From: Bremerella volcania
Lineage (GTDB): Bacteria > Planctomycetota > Planctomycetia > Pirellulales > Pirellulaceae
Assembly: GCF_007748115.1 (NCBI RefSeq)
Contig: NZ_CP036289.1
Location: 1,302,001 to 1,366,000, forward strand
Length of the DNA: 64,000 bases
Direction of reading: 5' to 3'
Position 1 is the stretch's first letter. Each line of letters opens with the position of its first letter. The notes under the pieces were generated by a model that was not told the origin of the DNA, made no database searches, and saw only the letters and a program-made list of their open reading frames with translations. Below, piece after piece: positions 57,127 through 64,000 of this stretch. Both the position numbers and the translations under genes were made by a program.

Positions 57127-57250
57127 CTATTCATCGATATCGAAGTCTTGGCTGAACTGAAATGTTTGAGGGCGAACGGAATTCTGTGGAGAGTCGTCTG
57201 AGTTCTTCTGTGAGTTTACAGTTGGCTCCTTGGGTGACTCTGGGGAACTA
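57127..57250 (-). pseudogene. RPQ-motif family member C, 3' part, split by an IS element
   Basis: This is the downstream half of a gene interrupted by the insertion element next to it. It reads ...NSQKNSDDSPQNSVRPQTF then QFSQDFDIDE and a TAG stop at 57127. Joined to the 5' part at 58512-58560 across one copy of the 8-base duplication, it forms one open frame of about 54 residues. The RPQ motif matches members A, B and D. The split copy is presumably inactive. Confidence 0.75.
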
Positions 57251-57268
57251 CCACGGCGATTGCACCAT
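57251..57268. repeat. Left terminal inverted repeat of the IS
   Basis: CCACGGCGATTGCACCAT; 17 of 18 bases match the inverted right end at 58494-58511. Confidence 0.9.
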
Positions 57269-57271
57269 AAC

Positions 57272-58399
57272 TCACCGTCCCAGCAGGACTTCCATGCGGT
57301 AGTCATCGCCCCAGCCGCATTTTAATCGTTTGTTCTTCACGCCGACCTTGGCTGTCTTGTTGTTCTTCAGCAGGCTCAGGCTCGTCCTTCGTAGCAGGCT
57401 AAAGTTGGCGTCGGCGTGCCCTTTGCGGATGCGAGATTGATCTTCACCGAACGTCACGTCCAGTTGCCAGTGCAGGCTGTTTTCAATGCCCCAATGACCG
57501 CGAACGGCCTCGGCGAAACGCTTGCCGGAAAGGTACTTGCTCAGGATATAGTATCGCACCTCGCTCGTCTCGTTCCCGCCTTGCTTCACGATATTGATCG
57601 TCATCCCGATCGCCCTCAAGTTCGACCAACGATCTCGTGTGATGATCTCGTCGTTCACAGGGCAGATATAATAGGAACGCGACTCCTCGCGACCATGCCC
57701 TTTCTCGTGCGTTTCGTGACGGTGTACTTTGGCTCGCTTGAAATTGCTTTCCTGCTGCGCGACAAAAAAATCTTCGATCGAATCGTGGAGGGTCGGCTGA
57801 TTGCGCTTCACGGCCAGGCAATAATCGGCTCCCTGGTCGACGATCTTCTGAGCGATGTCCTGTTGGCAACCTTGAGCGTCAATCGTCACTAAACTGCCGG
57901 AAACCTCGACGATTTCAAGCAGTTTGGGAATGGCGGTGATCTCGTTGCTCTTCGCGTCGGTTACTACCTGGCCGAGACTCACATGATTGGCAGTCGCCCA
58001 GGCACTGACCATGTGAATGGCCGCCTTGCTGCTGGCCTTGTCGAAACTCCGCCGCAGCGTCTTGCCGTCAATCGCGATGATCTGCCCGTCGGTGATTTCG
58101 TGTAAGGCGGTGATCCAAGTCAGCAAACACTTCTCAAACTCAGCCGGATTCAGCGAAGCCAAGATCGCATTAAAGCGATCGTGCGAAGGGATGCCGGAAC
58201 TCAAATCAAGGAACTTACCCAGCCACTCCTTCTTCATCTCGGCCCAGTCGGCGATAGCCACAAAATCATCCGCCCCACTCATCACCGCACACAGCGCGAT
58301 GGTCACGATATTCGTTAACGGATAAGTCACCTTGCGAGTCCGCGGATCGGTCAGATCGGCAAAGCACTCTTGAAGGGAAACAGGCGAACGTGACGACAT
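57272..58399 (-). CDS. ISAs1-family transposase
   Basis: The 375-residue DDE transposase reads LQECFADLTDPRTRKVTYPL at the N-terminus, then IIAIDGKTLRRSFDKAS near residue 105 (first catalytic aspartate), TIDAQGCQQDIAQKIVDQGA near 185 (second), and IENSLHWQLDVTFGED near 300 (glutamate). HWGIENSLHW is a family signature. AGGTG lies before the chosen start; a longer frame begins at TTG with no site. The frame is intact, so the enzyme may be active. Confidence 0.95.
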   Translation of the reverse strand: MSSRSPVSLQECFADLTDPRTRKVTYPLTNIVTIALCAVMSGADDFVAIADWAEMKKEWLGKFLDLSSGIPSHDRFNAILASLNPAEFEKCLLTWITALHEITDGQIIAIDGKTLRRSFDKASSKAAIHMVSAWATANHVSLGQVVTDAKSNEITAIPKLLEIVEVSGSLVTIDAQGCQQDIAQKIVDQGADYCLAVKRNQPTLHDSIEDFFVAQQESNFKRAKVHRHETHEKGHGREESRSYYICPVNDEIITRDRWSNLRAIGMTINIVKQGGNETSEVRYYILSKYLSGKRFAEAVRGHWGIENSLHWQLDVTFGEDQSRIRKGHADANFSLLRRTSLSLLKNNKTAKVGVKNKRLKCGWGDDYRMEVLLGR

Positions 58400-58493
58400 G
58401 AGAAAGGCACCTGAGAACACCGGATCAGGCCGCGACAACCTCCGTCACAAAATCGCCTGACCGCCATTGCCTCAGTGTCGCAGATAACCCATC

Positions 58494-58511
58494 ATGGCGC
58501 AATCGCCGTGG
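58494..58511. repeat. Right terminal inverted repeat of the IS
   Basis: ATGGCGCAATCGCCGTGG, the near inverted copy of the left end, followed at once by the second GGGAACTA. Confidence 0.9.
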
Positions 58512-58560
58512 GGGAACTACTCGGCGACTCGGATGGGCTATTGTTATTGCTGTCAGCCAT
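58512..58560 (-). pseudogene. RPQ-motif family member C, 5' part
   Basis: The start ATG at 58560 opens MADSNNNSPSESPSS and runs into the target-site duplication. The matching 3' part lies on the other side of the IS at 57127-57250. The start follows member D by 53 bases on the same strand. The Ser/Asn-rich start is the usual look of the family. Confidence 0.75.
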
Positions 58561-58613
58561 TTTCTTTGATCCGGATAATGTCGAATTAGAAGTGGTTGTT
58601 TTGATGTAATCGA

Positions 58614-58760
58614 CTAGTCGTTAAGACTGCCCAGATCTGCACTCTTTTCAACTGATTGTGGACGAACAACGTTCGCGGGCGACTGGCAATCATCGTCATT
58701 TGTGTCTAAGTCTTGCTCTGTCAAATTAGGGTCGTCATTTGGAGTTGAATCAGGCGACAT
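58614..58760 (-). CDS. Small acidic protein, RPQ-motif family, member D
   Basis: The 48-residue protein starts MSPDSTPNDDPNLTEQ and ends SPANVVRPQSVEKSADLGSL then ND. The ribosome-binding site GGAGGGG is very close to that of member B. VVRPQSVEKSADLG lines up with LIRPQSMQCGDDLG of member A. It has no signal peptide or hydrophobic stretch. I recognise no family. Confidence 0.65.
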   Translation of the reverse strand: MSPDSTPNDDPNLTEQDLDTNDDDCQSPANVVRPQSVEKSADLGSLND

Positions 58761-58955
58761 ATTACCCCTCCTCATTCTTAATTCTTAGCAAGTAGTCAGA
58801 ACGAATTGTCGCGTAGTATTTTGCTTTGAAAACCCTTCACATACCGAATCAAGGTCAGAAACGATTGTAATGAGCCATTATTTTTTGATCGATTCGTAGA
58901 CACTTGGTTCGGGGCTTTTGTTGCTCAAATCAAGTGATAATAGATTTCGCAATTG

Positions 58956-59354
58956 TCATTCCCGCGGAATAATCCAACAAGAGTCATGCTTCTCCATCCC
59001 CACGTGCGGATAATAACTGGCCGCCTTGGGTGCCGCCAGTAAAAGCAGGATTGTGTGCTTGCCGGCTGCCTGATGCGTGCGGGCGATCAGTTCTCGGCCG
59101 ATCCCTTGTTTCTGGAACGCTTCATCTACGGCCAGGTCGGCCAGGTAGGTCGCGTGGGCGAAGTCGGTCATGCTGCGGGCAATTCCTATTAGCATACCTT
59201 CACTGCGAGCCGTGCAAAGGATGTCGGCGTTGCGGACCATCTTGGTCAGTTTCTCGCGATCGTCGACCGGACGACGCTCGGCCAACTGCGAACGGATTAG
59301 AACGTCCAGATATTCATCAACAGAAAGATTCGGCTCGACTTGGTACTCGATCAT
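58956..59354 (-). CDS. GNAT-family N-acetyltransferase
   Basis: The 132-residue protein starts at MIEYQVEPNLSVDEYL; a longer frame with a hydrophobic start crosses the upstream terminator and is not likely. Acetyl-CoA binding is shown by YLADLAVDEAFQKQGIGREL near residue 75-90 with the Q/RxxGxG/A loop, then LLAAPKAASYYPHVGM near 108. The substrate is unknown. It lies alone just past a terminator. Confidence 0.85.
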   Translation of the reverse strand: MIEYQVEPNLSVDEYLDVLIRSQLAERRPVDDREKLTKMVRNADILCTARSEGMLIGIARSMTDFAHATYLADLAVDEAFQKQGIGRELIARTHQAAGKHTILLLLAAPKAASYYPHVGMEKHDSCWIIPRE

Positions 59355-59376
59355 TGACGCTATCAGCAGGGTGCCC

Positions 59377-59422
59377 AAAAAAGAAAAACCGCAGGCAAGG
59401 ACACAGAGGCCTGCCAACGGTT
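59377..59422 (-). terminator. Rho-independent terminator after the hydrolase operon
   Basis: AACCG pairs with CGGTT and GGCAAGG with CCTGCC with small irregularities; the minus strand then has a T-rich stretch. It separates the hydrolase transcript from the acetyltransferase gene. Confidence 0.65.
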
Positions 59423-59457
59423 CATCATAGTTAGTCAACGGCAAGCTTGCTTGAACC

Positions 59458-60450
59458 TTAAGAGGAAGCGGTTGAATTGTTCGCAGGGGTCGTACTCTCT
59501 TCGTAGTTTTCTGGTTCTTTGGCGGAGGCTTGCGTGGGATTACGAGCTAATGGCTTACCTGAAAATACGTCTGCCCAGAAATCGAGGGCTCGCTGTTCGT
59601 ACTCTTCCGGCATCACATGCCAGCAGTTGGCATGGGCGGCGCCGCGTACTTTCCAGAATCGTTTCGGCTCGTCGGCGGCATCGTAGACGGTTTGGGCGGT
59701 ATCAATCGGAAAGAGTTGATCCTCCTCGGCGTCGATGATGTAGAGTGGCCGCGGCGCGATATTCTTGACGGCCGTATGAGGTTCGACCAGGCGAAGCTTC
59801 GTTTCCAGAGACCAATCGAGAAGCACACGCACCAACTCGCCGATGAGAAACTTCGGTAGGCGTGTCATCTTATTGGCCACGTGGGTCAGCATGATCGGCA
59901 TCGAAACGAACGGGCTTTCGGCCAGCACGCCACGGATTTGGTGATCTTTAGCGGCAGCCATGATCACGCAGGCAGCCCCCAGGGAAAGACCATGCAGACC
60001 GATCTTGTGGGCGGCAATCCCCGGCTGGCCTCGGACCCAATGGATTGCGTGCAGCACGTCGCGCCATTCGAGAAACCCGAGCGTCGAGAAGCCACCGTCG
60101 CTGTTCCCTCGTCCGCGGTTGTCGTACAAAAGGACGCTGTACCCAGCACGGTACAAGTACGACACGTGCGGCAGCATTTCAATCGATGGGCCATCGATGC
60201 CATGCACGACAATGATGGCCTTGTCGCTTTCTCCCTTCCAGAATCGCCCACGTAAGATCGTATGCTTTTCACCCTCGAACTCGACCTTGATCGGATCTGG
60301 GATCGCGAAGTTCCTGGGACGATACGGATCGACGACCTCGCCGGCCTTGTACGTTCCGCTGAGTAGTTTGCGAACGAGAACACGCAGCCCCAAAACGCAC
60401 CCGATCAGGGCAATCATTATCAAGGGCAGCGTATACCAGATTCCGTTCAT
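59458..60450 (-). CDS. Alpha/beta hydrolase, membrane-anchored
   Basis: The 330-residue protein has an N-terminal membrane helix (MNGIWYTLPLIMIALIGCVL) and a catalytic domain of the BEM46/dienelactone type. The oxyanion HG block is IVVHGIDGP near residue 80, the nucleophile elbow is GLHGLSLGAACV near 150 (GxSxG), and later VRGAAHANCWHVMP near 275 holds the catalytic histidine. The last 35 residues are Ser/Thr/Asn-rich. The start overlaps the upstream gene by four bases. The substrate is not known. Confidence 0.88.
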   Translation of the reverse strand: MNGIWYTLPLIMIALIGCVLGLRVLVRKLLSGTYKAGEVVDPYRPRNFAIPDPIKVEFEGEKHTILRGRFWKGESDKAIIVVHGIDGPSIEMLPHVSYLYRAGYSVLLYDNRGRGNSDGGFSTLGFLEWRDVLHAIHWVRGQPGIAAHKIGLHGLSLGAACVIMAAAKDHQIRGVLAESPFVSMPIMLTHVANKMTRLPKFLIGELVRVLLDWSLETKLRLVEPHTAVKNIAPRPLYIIDAEEDQLFPIDTAQTVYDAADEPKRFWKVRGAAHANCWHVMPEEYEQRALDFWADVFSGKPLARNPTQASAKEPENYEESTTPANNSTASS

Positions 60451-61103
60451 GATCCTTCGCTAACATTCTTGACGGGAGCCTGGCTTCCGTCGGTGCGCTG
60501 CACTGGCTCAAAGATTTCGTCCGACTCGAACAACTCCTGAGGCGTAATCATGCCAGGCTGCTGCGTGAGGATGCCAATTTCGTCAAACTCTGGCTGCGAC
60601 TTCAAACAGTACGCACCCAAGGCGCTGCAAAGCCACCGGCTGTCGTCTTCCACCAGCGAGTCGACGGCCCGGTTCGCTTCGTCGGAGGTGATCCAGTTGA
60701 TGATCCAGCCGAAGAAGTTCTTTTGTAACGCGAGGTTCGCGGTGGTGTGATAATCGAACTGCGTTCCCAGTTGGGCCTCCGCCGCTTCGGCGATCCGATC
60801 GGCAAGCTCTGGCGTCAAACCTTTCGGTTTCCGAAAGATGACGTAACGATCATCCTTGGGCCAGTACTCTTCGCTCAGCTTCGAGCGAACGACCCCCTTG
60901 GGGTACGCGGCTTCCACGCACTCGTCCTCGCCGGTCACCACGAATACGTGCGAGACCGTCACGTCCGAGACTTGTCGCCACTGCTGTACCTGGGCGATCC
61001 CTTTCGAGAACCAACTGCCGGCGTGATTGAAACCAATCCAGCCGCGCTCGTAGTCTTCGCCATACGTTGCCGGGGTTGTGTTGAAAATCTTGATGGGAGC
61101 CAT
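60447..61103 (-). CDS. YiiX-like permuted papain-fold cysteine enzyme
   Basis: The 218-residue protein shows SHVFVVTGEDECVEAAYPKG near residue 50, with the early histidine and the EA-P-GV block. Later DYHTTANLALQKNFFGWI and SRWLCSALGAYCLKS near 155 supply the cysteine. This order, histidine before cysteine, is the circularly permuted NlpC/P60 or C92 layout. Related enzymes act on lipids or amides. It is between mscL and the hydrolase in a likely operon. Confidence 0.6.
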   Translation of the reverse strand: MAPIKIFNTTPATYGEDYERGWIGFNHAGSWFSKGIAQVQQWRQVSDVTVSHVFVVTGEDECVEAAYPKGVVRSKLSEEYWPKDDRYVIFRKPKGLTPELADRIAEAAEAQLGTQFDYHTTANLALQKNFFGWIINWITSDEANRAVDSLVEDDSRWLCSALGAYCLKSQPEFDEIGILTQQPGMITPQELFESDEIFEPVQRTDGSQAPVKNVSEGS

Positions 61104-61140
61104 GGTCCTATGTTGAAGTCAAAAAATGGGTGAGTGGATG

Positions 61141-61647
61141 TTAACCGTTAGTACTAGGTTGCTGCTCGGTCGCAGGCAGTTCCGCCGTGCAGTGAGCACA
61201 TCGCGTCGCGCGATAGGGAATGGTCGATAGGCAGTAAGGGCACTTCTTGTTTTCGGGATCGCCAGGCTGAGGTTTGTCGCCGCCGAAGGTATCCTCGAGC
61301 CGCTTGTCGAGTTGGTTGATCAAGCGGATGATCATGAACATTGCGAGCGCCACCAACAAAAACGAAATGATGTTGTTGATGAACATCCCATAGTTGATCG
61401 TCGTGAGGCCAGCTTCCTGCGCCTGAGCCAGCGTCGTGTACGTCTTCTCGGGATCGGGGGCGTTCAGCACGATGAACAAGTCCGAGAAGTCACTTTTCCC
61501 CAGTAGAAACCCGAGTGGCGGCATGATGATGTCGCTCACCAGCGACTTCGCCACCGACGTGAAGGCAGCCCCGACGGTAAAACCGACGGCCATGTCGATC
61601 AGATTGCCCCGAAGCGCAAACTTCTTGAAGTCGCCAATGATGCTCAT
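61141..61647 (-). CDS. mscL: Large-conductance mechanosensitive channel with zinc-ribbon tail
   Basis: MscL relieves turgor by opening under membrane tension. The chosen start has AGGA nine bases before. IIGDFKKFALRGNLIDMAVG at the start and VGAAFTSVAKSLVSDIIMPP near residue 25 are the pore helix, and a second helix lies near 80-105. After the usual end, CPYCLSTIPYRATRCAHC forms a zinc-ribbon-like tail of about 30 residues that is not part of most MscL proteins. It is the first gene of a three-gene transcript. Confidence 0.93.
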   Translation of the reverse strand: MSIIGDFKKFALRGNLIDMAVGFTVGAAFTSVAKSLVSDIIMPPLGFLLGKSDFSDLFIVLNAPDPEKTYTTLAQAQEAGLTTINYGMFINNIISFLLVALAMFMIIRLINQLDKRLEDTFGGDKPQPGDPENKKCPYCLSTIPYRATRCAHCTAELPATEQQPSTNG

Positions 61648-61852
61648 GGTGCGCATTCCTATCTCAGCGTGTGGTTGTTGTGCGTTGCTAAGGTGCAACT
61701 CTCATGCCATTATGCGATCGGATCTTGCTGTCAAGCAACAAGTCGGGGGCATTCCCCCTCGCTGAAAGAGCAAACGACGTGATGGCGAGCGATCAGCCTA
61801 GTCTGGAACTTCAATCACCCTGATTCGCAGGCCGCTGTGGGGTAGCTGGCGG

Positions 61853-62290
61853 TCAGGCCACCCCGAACAACTGCCGAACGCTTGGTCGAATAAGCACCAG
61901 GATGGTGAATACCCCCAGGGCCGTTCCCAGGGGAAAAGAAAAGCAGATAATCACCGCCATCACCATGCAAAACGTGTGATTCTTGTGCGCCTTGAGATAG
62001 CTGCCGCTCAAGTAAAGACAATACGCGATCACCCAAAACGTGACCATGATCGCGCTGCCGATCGCCATGAACAGGAAACCCATCAGCACACCCAACCCGC
62101 GAGCCTCGGGCTCGACCGCCTCACCGACGAGACTGGCCACGATCGCGATGAAGCCAAACAACACATGAAAGATGGGAAAGAGCCCTGCCACGGCGACAAG
62201 GCCCGCGAGGATCCAATGAAACGTGCCCAGCAGATCCAAGTGATATTCGTCTTCACTGCCAGGCGTGGTGGCTTCAACCTCGGTGGACAT
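61853..62290 (-). CDS. Hypothetical membrane protein
   Basis: The 145-residue protein has a polar N-terminus of about 16 residues and four probable membrane helices: near 22-55 (two), 70-98 and 105-135. Its start is adjacent to the stop of the NagB-like gene, so they are likely co-transcribed. No function is assigned. The 200-base gap to mscL holds no recognisable feature. Confidence 0.7.
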   Translation of the reverse strand: MSTEVEATTPGSEDEYHLDLLGTFHWILAGLVAVAGLFPIFHVLFGFIAIVASLVGEAVEPEARGLGVLMGFLFMAIGSAIMVTFWVIAYCLYLSGSYLKAHKNHTFCMVMAVIICFSFPLGTALGVFTILVLIRPSVRQLFGVA

Positions 62291-63229
62291 CTAATGCATT
62301 TCCGTTTCCACGGTCCCAATACCGCCGCGATAATAACTGAAGGTCACGCTCGGATGATCGGCCAAAAGCGACATCGGAACGCTCGTGTCGGCAATCCCTT
62401 TGCTGATCATCAGGGCGGAAAGTCGCATGCCGAAGGGGTTATCGTGATGGCCGGGGTGCCAGATCGACACGCGTTCGGCTTTCCAGGTCTCCTTCGGCCC
62501 AACAGTGCATGCCCGGGTAGGAACCATCGGCACGTAACCACCGCCGCTGGTGCGTGCGTTTTGAATGACCGTCATGGGATGCAGATCGGTCACGCGGGTA
62601 CCCAGTTCTCGATAAACTTCCGGAGGGGGCGGAGCGTCGACGTAATCTCCTTCGCGCTTGGGTGGATCGTTGAAGGCCCAGTGTTTGACTTCGCCTTGGC
62701 CCCCTTGCATGACCAGGCAGCGGATCTCGTCGTACGACTTCGAGTATGCCTCCAGGTCGCCGGTGGGGAAGTGCAGATTGGCGGTCTGCATCGAGTACTT
62801 CGGATCGATCCGATCGAAGCACAGGTCTTTGTCGGCCTTGGCGAAGGAAAGGGGAAACTCGACCGGCACCGGGTTGTCGTCCGCATCGACCCATTCGTCC
62901 ATGCCCCAGAAATGCGCGTCCAGCTTCTTTAGGTCGATGCCCAGCGCGTTCACCATGCGGGCAACCAGAGGCAACTGCTCGGTCGGGCCGATGGGGCCGC
63001 AGATACCGCACGGATTGTCGGGCGTACTCTGCTGCCAGGCTTCGATGTATTCCAACGCTTCGGCGCAGTACAGCTCTTCCAACGTGTCGAAAATGCGTAC
63101 CTCGAAGCCAGGACGGGAAAGCTGAAGCAGATCGTCGGGCGTCAGCCTGGCGGCATCGGCCAACAGTTCTTCGTCCAGGGTTGTGTAGTCCCACCACTGC
63201 GGTGCCACTTTGCTAATCGGTCGGGCCAT
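62291..63229 (-). CDS. NagB-like glucosamine-6-phosphate isomerase/deaminase family protein
   Basis: The 312-residue protein resembles the SIS-less isomerase family that includes Nag[21 protein letters not shown] near residue 75 is the phosphate-binding block, [10 protein letters not shown] near 105 has the catalytic-site aspartate, and [15 protein letters not shown] near 285 closes the fold. The neighbouring PIG-L deacetylase suggests a GlcNAc-processing pair: deacetylation followed by deamination. This is inference from gene order. Confidence 0.85.
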   Translation of the reverse strand: MARPISKVAPQWWDYTTLDEELLADAARLTPDDLLQLSRPGFEVRIFDTLEELYCAEALEYIEAWQQSTPDNPCGICGPIGPTEQLPLVARMVNALGIDLKKLDAHFWGMDEWVDADDNPVPVEFPLSFAKADKDLCFDRIDPKYSMQTANLHFPTGDLEAYSKSYDEIRCLVMQGGQGEVKHWAFNDPPKREGDYVDAPPPPEVYRELGTRVTDLHPMTVIQNARTSGGGYVPMVPTRACTVGPKETWKAERVSIWHPGHHDNPFGMRLSALMISKGIADTSVPMSLLADHPSVTFSYYRGGIGTVETEMH

Positions 63230-63259
63230 TCTGAGTTGTCCTTGCGTCTAGGAGGGAGG

Positions 63260-63301
63260 TTCGCACTGGGTACGCAATCATTCGCACTGGGTACGCAATC
63301 A
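63260..63301. repeat. 21-bp tandem repeat at the end of the PIG-L gene
   Basis: TTCGCACTGGGTACGCAATCA occurs twice in direct tandem. The second copy contains the stop codon of the deacetylase gene on the minus strand. Confidence 0.9.
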
Positions 63302-64000
63302 GGGGAGCAGCTCGGCAAGTAAATCGTTCTGGGGAAACGCGTGACCCAAATGCTGGCGAAACGATTCGGCGTAGTCGGTTCCGATGAGCGTGCCACGCTG
63401 GGCACTGTGCCGCTTCATCGCTTCCAGGTATTCGTCCATGCCGTGATGAGCCTGGAGCCACTCGCGCTGCGAAGCATGGCAGGCCAGCATCTGGGCCTTC
63501 TTCTCGATTTCACGACTGACGTCAATGGTAATCGTTGGCGTGACCGGCTCGCCAGTATACGGGTTGATGCCTTCGATCGGATCGGCGTAATACAGATGCG
63601 GAATATGCGTACCGGGTGCCAGCGGTAGGCTGGAAGCGTTGGGGATCGGGAAGCTGAACGCCGCACTACGAGCCAGCAGATGCGTTTGCTCGTGATCGAG
63701 CATGTAATCCTCGCGCGGGTGCGTGATGACCAGCGTCGGACAAATCTGCCGAAACAGATCGATCGCCTTGCGGTTGGTCGACTTGTCGAACACGACGTTC
63801 ACGTCGGGCTCGGCCAGCGTGTGATACGTGCCGCCAATCAACTGGGCCGCGGCGATCCCTTCATTCTTGCGAATCGCGGCGATTTCTGTGCGAGGCAGTT
63901 TTTCGGAACCGCAGTCGCCGGCGGCCGTCGTGGCGATATGCACGTCCCAGCCCAACTCCGCGAGGCGAATGAGGACGCCTCCACACAGAATCTCCGCGTC
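63299..64000 (-). CDS. PIG-L family deacetylase, 5' part outside the window
   Basis: The open frame continues past the right edge in the minus direction. The 5' bases read DAEILCGGVLIRLAELGWDV, the usual second block after the missing HPDD motif, then IATTAAGDCGSEKL and later VITHPREDYMLDHEQTH with the metal-binding residues. The C-terminal half has HHGMDEYLEAMKRHSAQ. PIG-L enzymes remove acetyl groups from GlcNAc-type sugars. It precedes the NagB-like gene. Confidence 0.92.
   Translation of the reverse strand, partial: DAEILCGGVLIRLAELGWDVHIATTAAGDCGSEKLPRTEIAAIRKNEGIAAAQLIGGTYHTLAEPDVNVVFDKSTNRKAIDLFRQICPTLVITHPREDYMLDHEQTHLLARSAAFSFPIPNASSLPLAPGTHIPHLYYADPIEGINPYTGEPVTPTITIDVSREIEKKAQMLACHASQREWLQAHHGMDEYLEAMKRHSAQRGTLIGTDYAESFRQHLGHAFPQNDLLAELLP

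Larger units (their letters stand above)
57243..58519. mobile_element. ISAs1-family insertion sequence with 8-bp target duplication
   Basis: The element itself spans 57251-58511 (1261 bases) and the interval given here includes the direct repeats GGGAACTA at 57243-57250 and 58512-58519. The ends are 18-base inverted repeats with 17 matches: CCACGGCGATTGCACCAT at the left and its near complement at the right. It carries one transposase gene on the minus strand. The intact repeats and duplication point to a recent insertion. Confidence 0.95.

Overview
The window looks like the chromosome of a planctomycete, probably of the Pirellulales group. This rests on several things: a 1235-residue SecA with insertions, an ammonium transporter fused to a histidine kinase, many short-lived-looking or lineage-restricted membrane proteins, an FHA-domain protein, split glycine decarboxylase genes, and generally loose gene spacing on both strands. 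The assignment is inference from gene content, not from a marker gene.

Bases 1-13,500 are accessory DNA. A minus-strand operon with overlapping ends carries GIY-YIG/DUF4357 nuclease, hsdR, hsdS, an ABC-type ATPase, an HNH nuclease, hsdM, and the start of one more gene cut by the window edge. The ATPase/HNH pair resembles Septu (PtuA/PtuB) and sits inside the type I restriction-modification operon. Next come a small membrane protein, a divergent serine-recombinase-like gene, the tail of a probable integrase reading into a tRNA-like 3' end with a terminator, a Tat-exported endonuclease/phosphatase-fold protein, and a LamG-domain remnant.

Bases 13,500-37,900 are mostly housekeeping and signalling: a DegT-type aminotransferase, glycerophosphodiesterase, a multi-PAS histidine kinase, an M48 protease, serA and serC, a TPR lipoprotein, a lysine-rich histone-H1-like protein, an ECF sigma factor with a probable anti-sigma factor, an FHA protein, then gcvT-gcvH-gcvPA-gcvPB followed by a lipoate ligase-type gene (one-carbon and glycine metabolism beside serine synthesis). 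A 1279-residue Amt-PAS-kinase-receiver fusion follows, then a DUF1569 protein and tRNA-Leu(TAA).

Bases 38,000-55,700 hold small hypothetical membrane proteins, an AMP-ligase/DUF971 pair, an MFS exporter, a UDP-sugar pyrophosphorylase-manC-ruvX operon, metK, waaA, secA and a PhnP-like metallo-hydrolase.

Bases 55,700-58,950 are the most unusual part. Four tiny acidic ORFs share an [IV]RPQ motif. They are arranged as two minus-strand pairs around a plus-strand three-helix membrane protein. One of the four is cut by an ISAs1-family element whose 8-bp target duplication and inverted repeats can be read exactly; removing the element restores an open frame. This family is not one I recognise.

Bases 58,950-64,000 hold a GNAT acetyltransferase, an operon of mscL (with a C-terminal zinc ribbon), a permuted papain-like enzyme and an alpha/beta hydrolase, and an operon of a PIG-L deacetylase (cut by the right edge), a NagB-like isomerase and a membrane protein.
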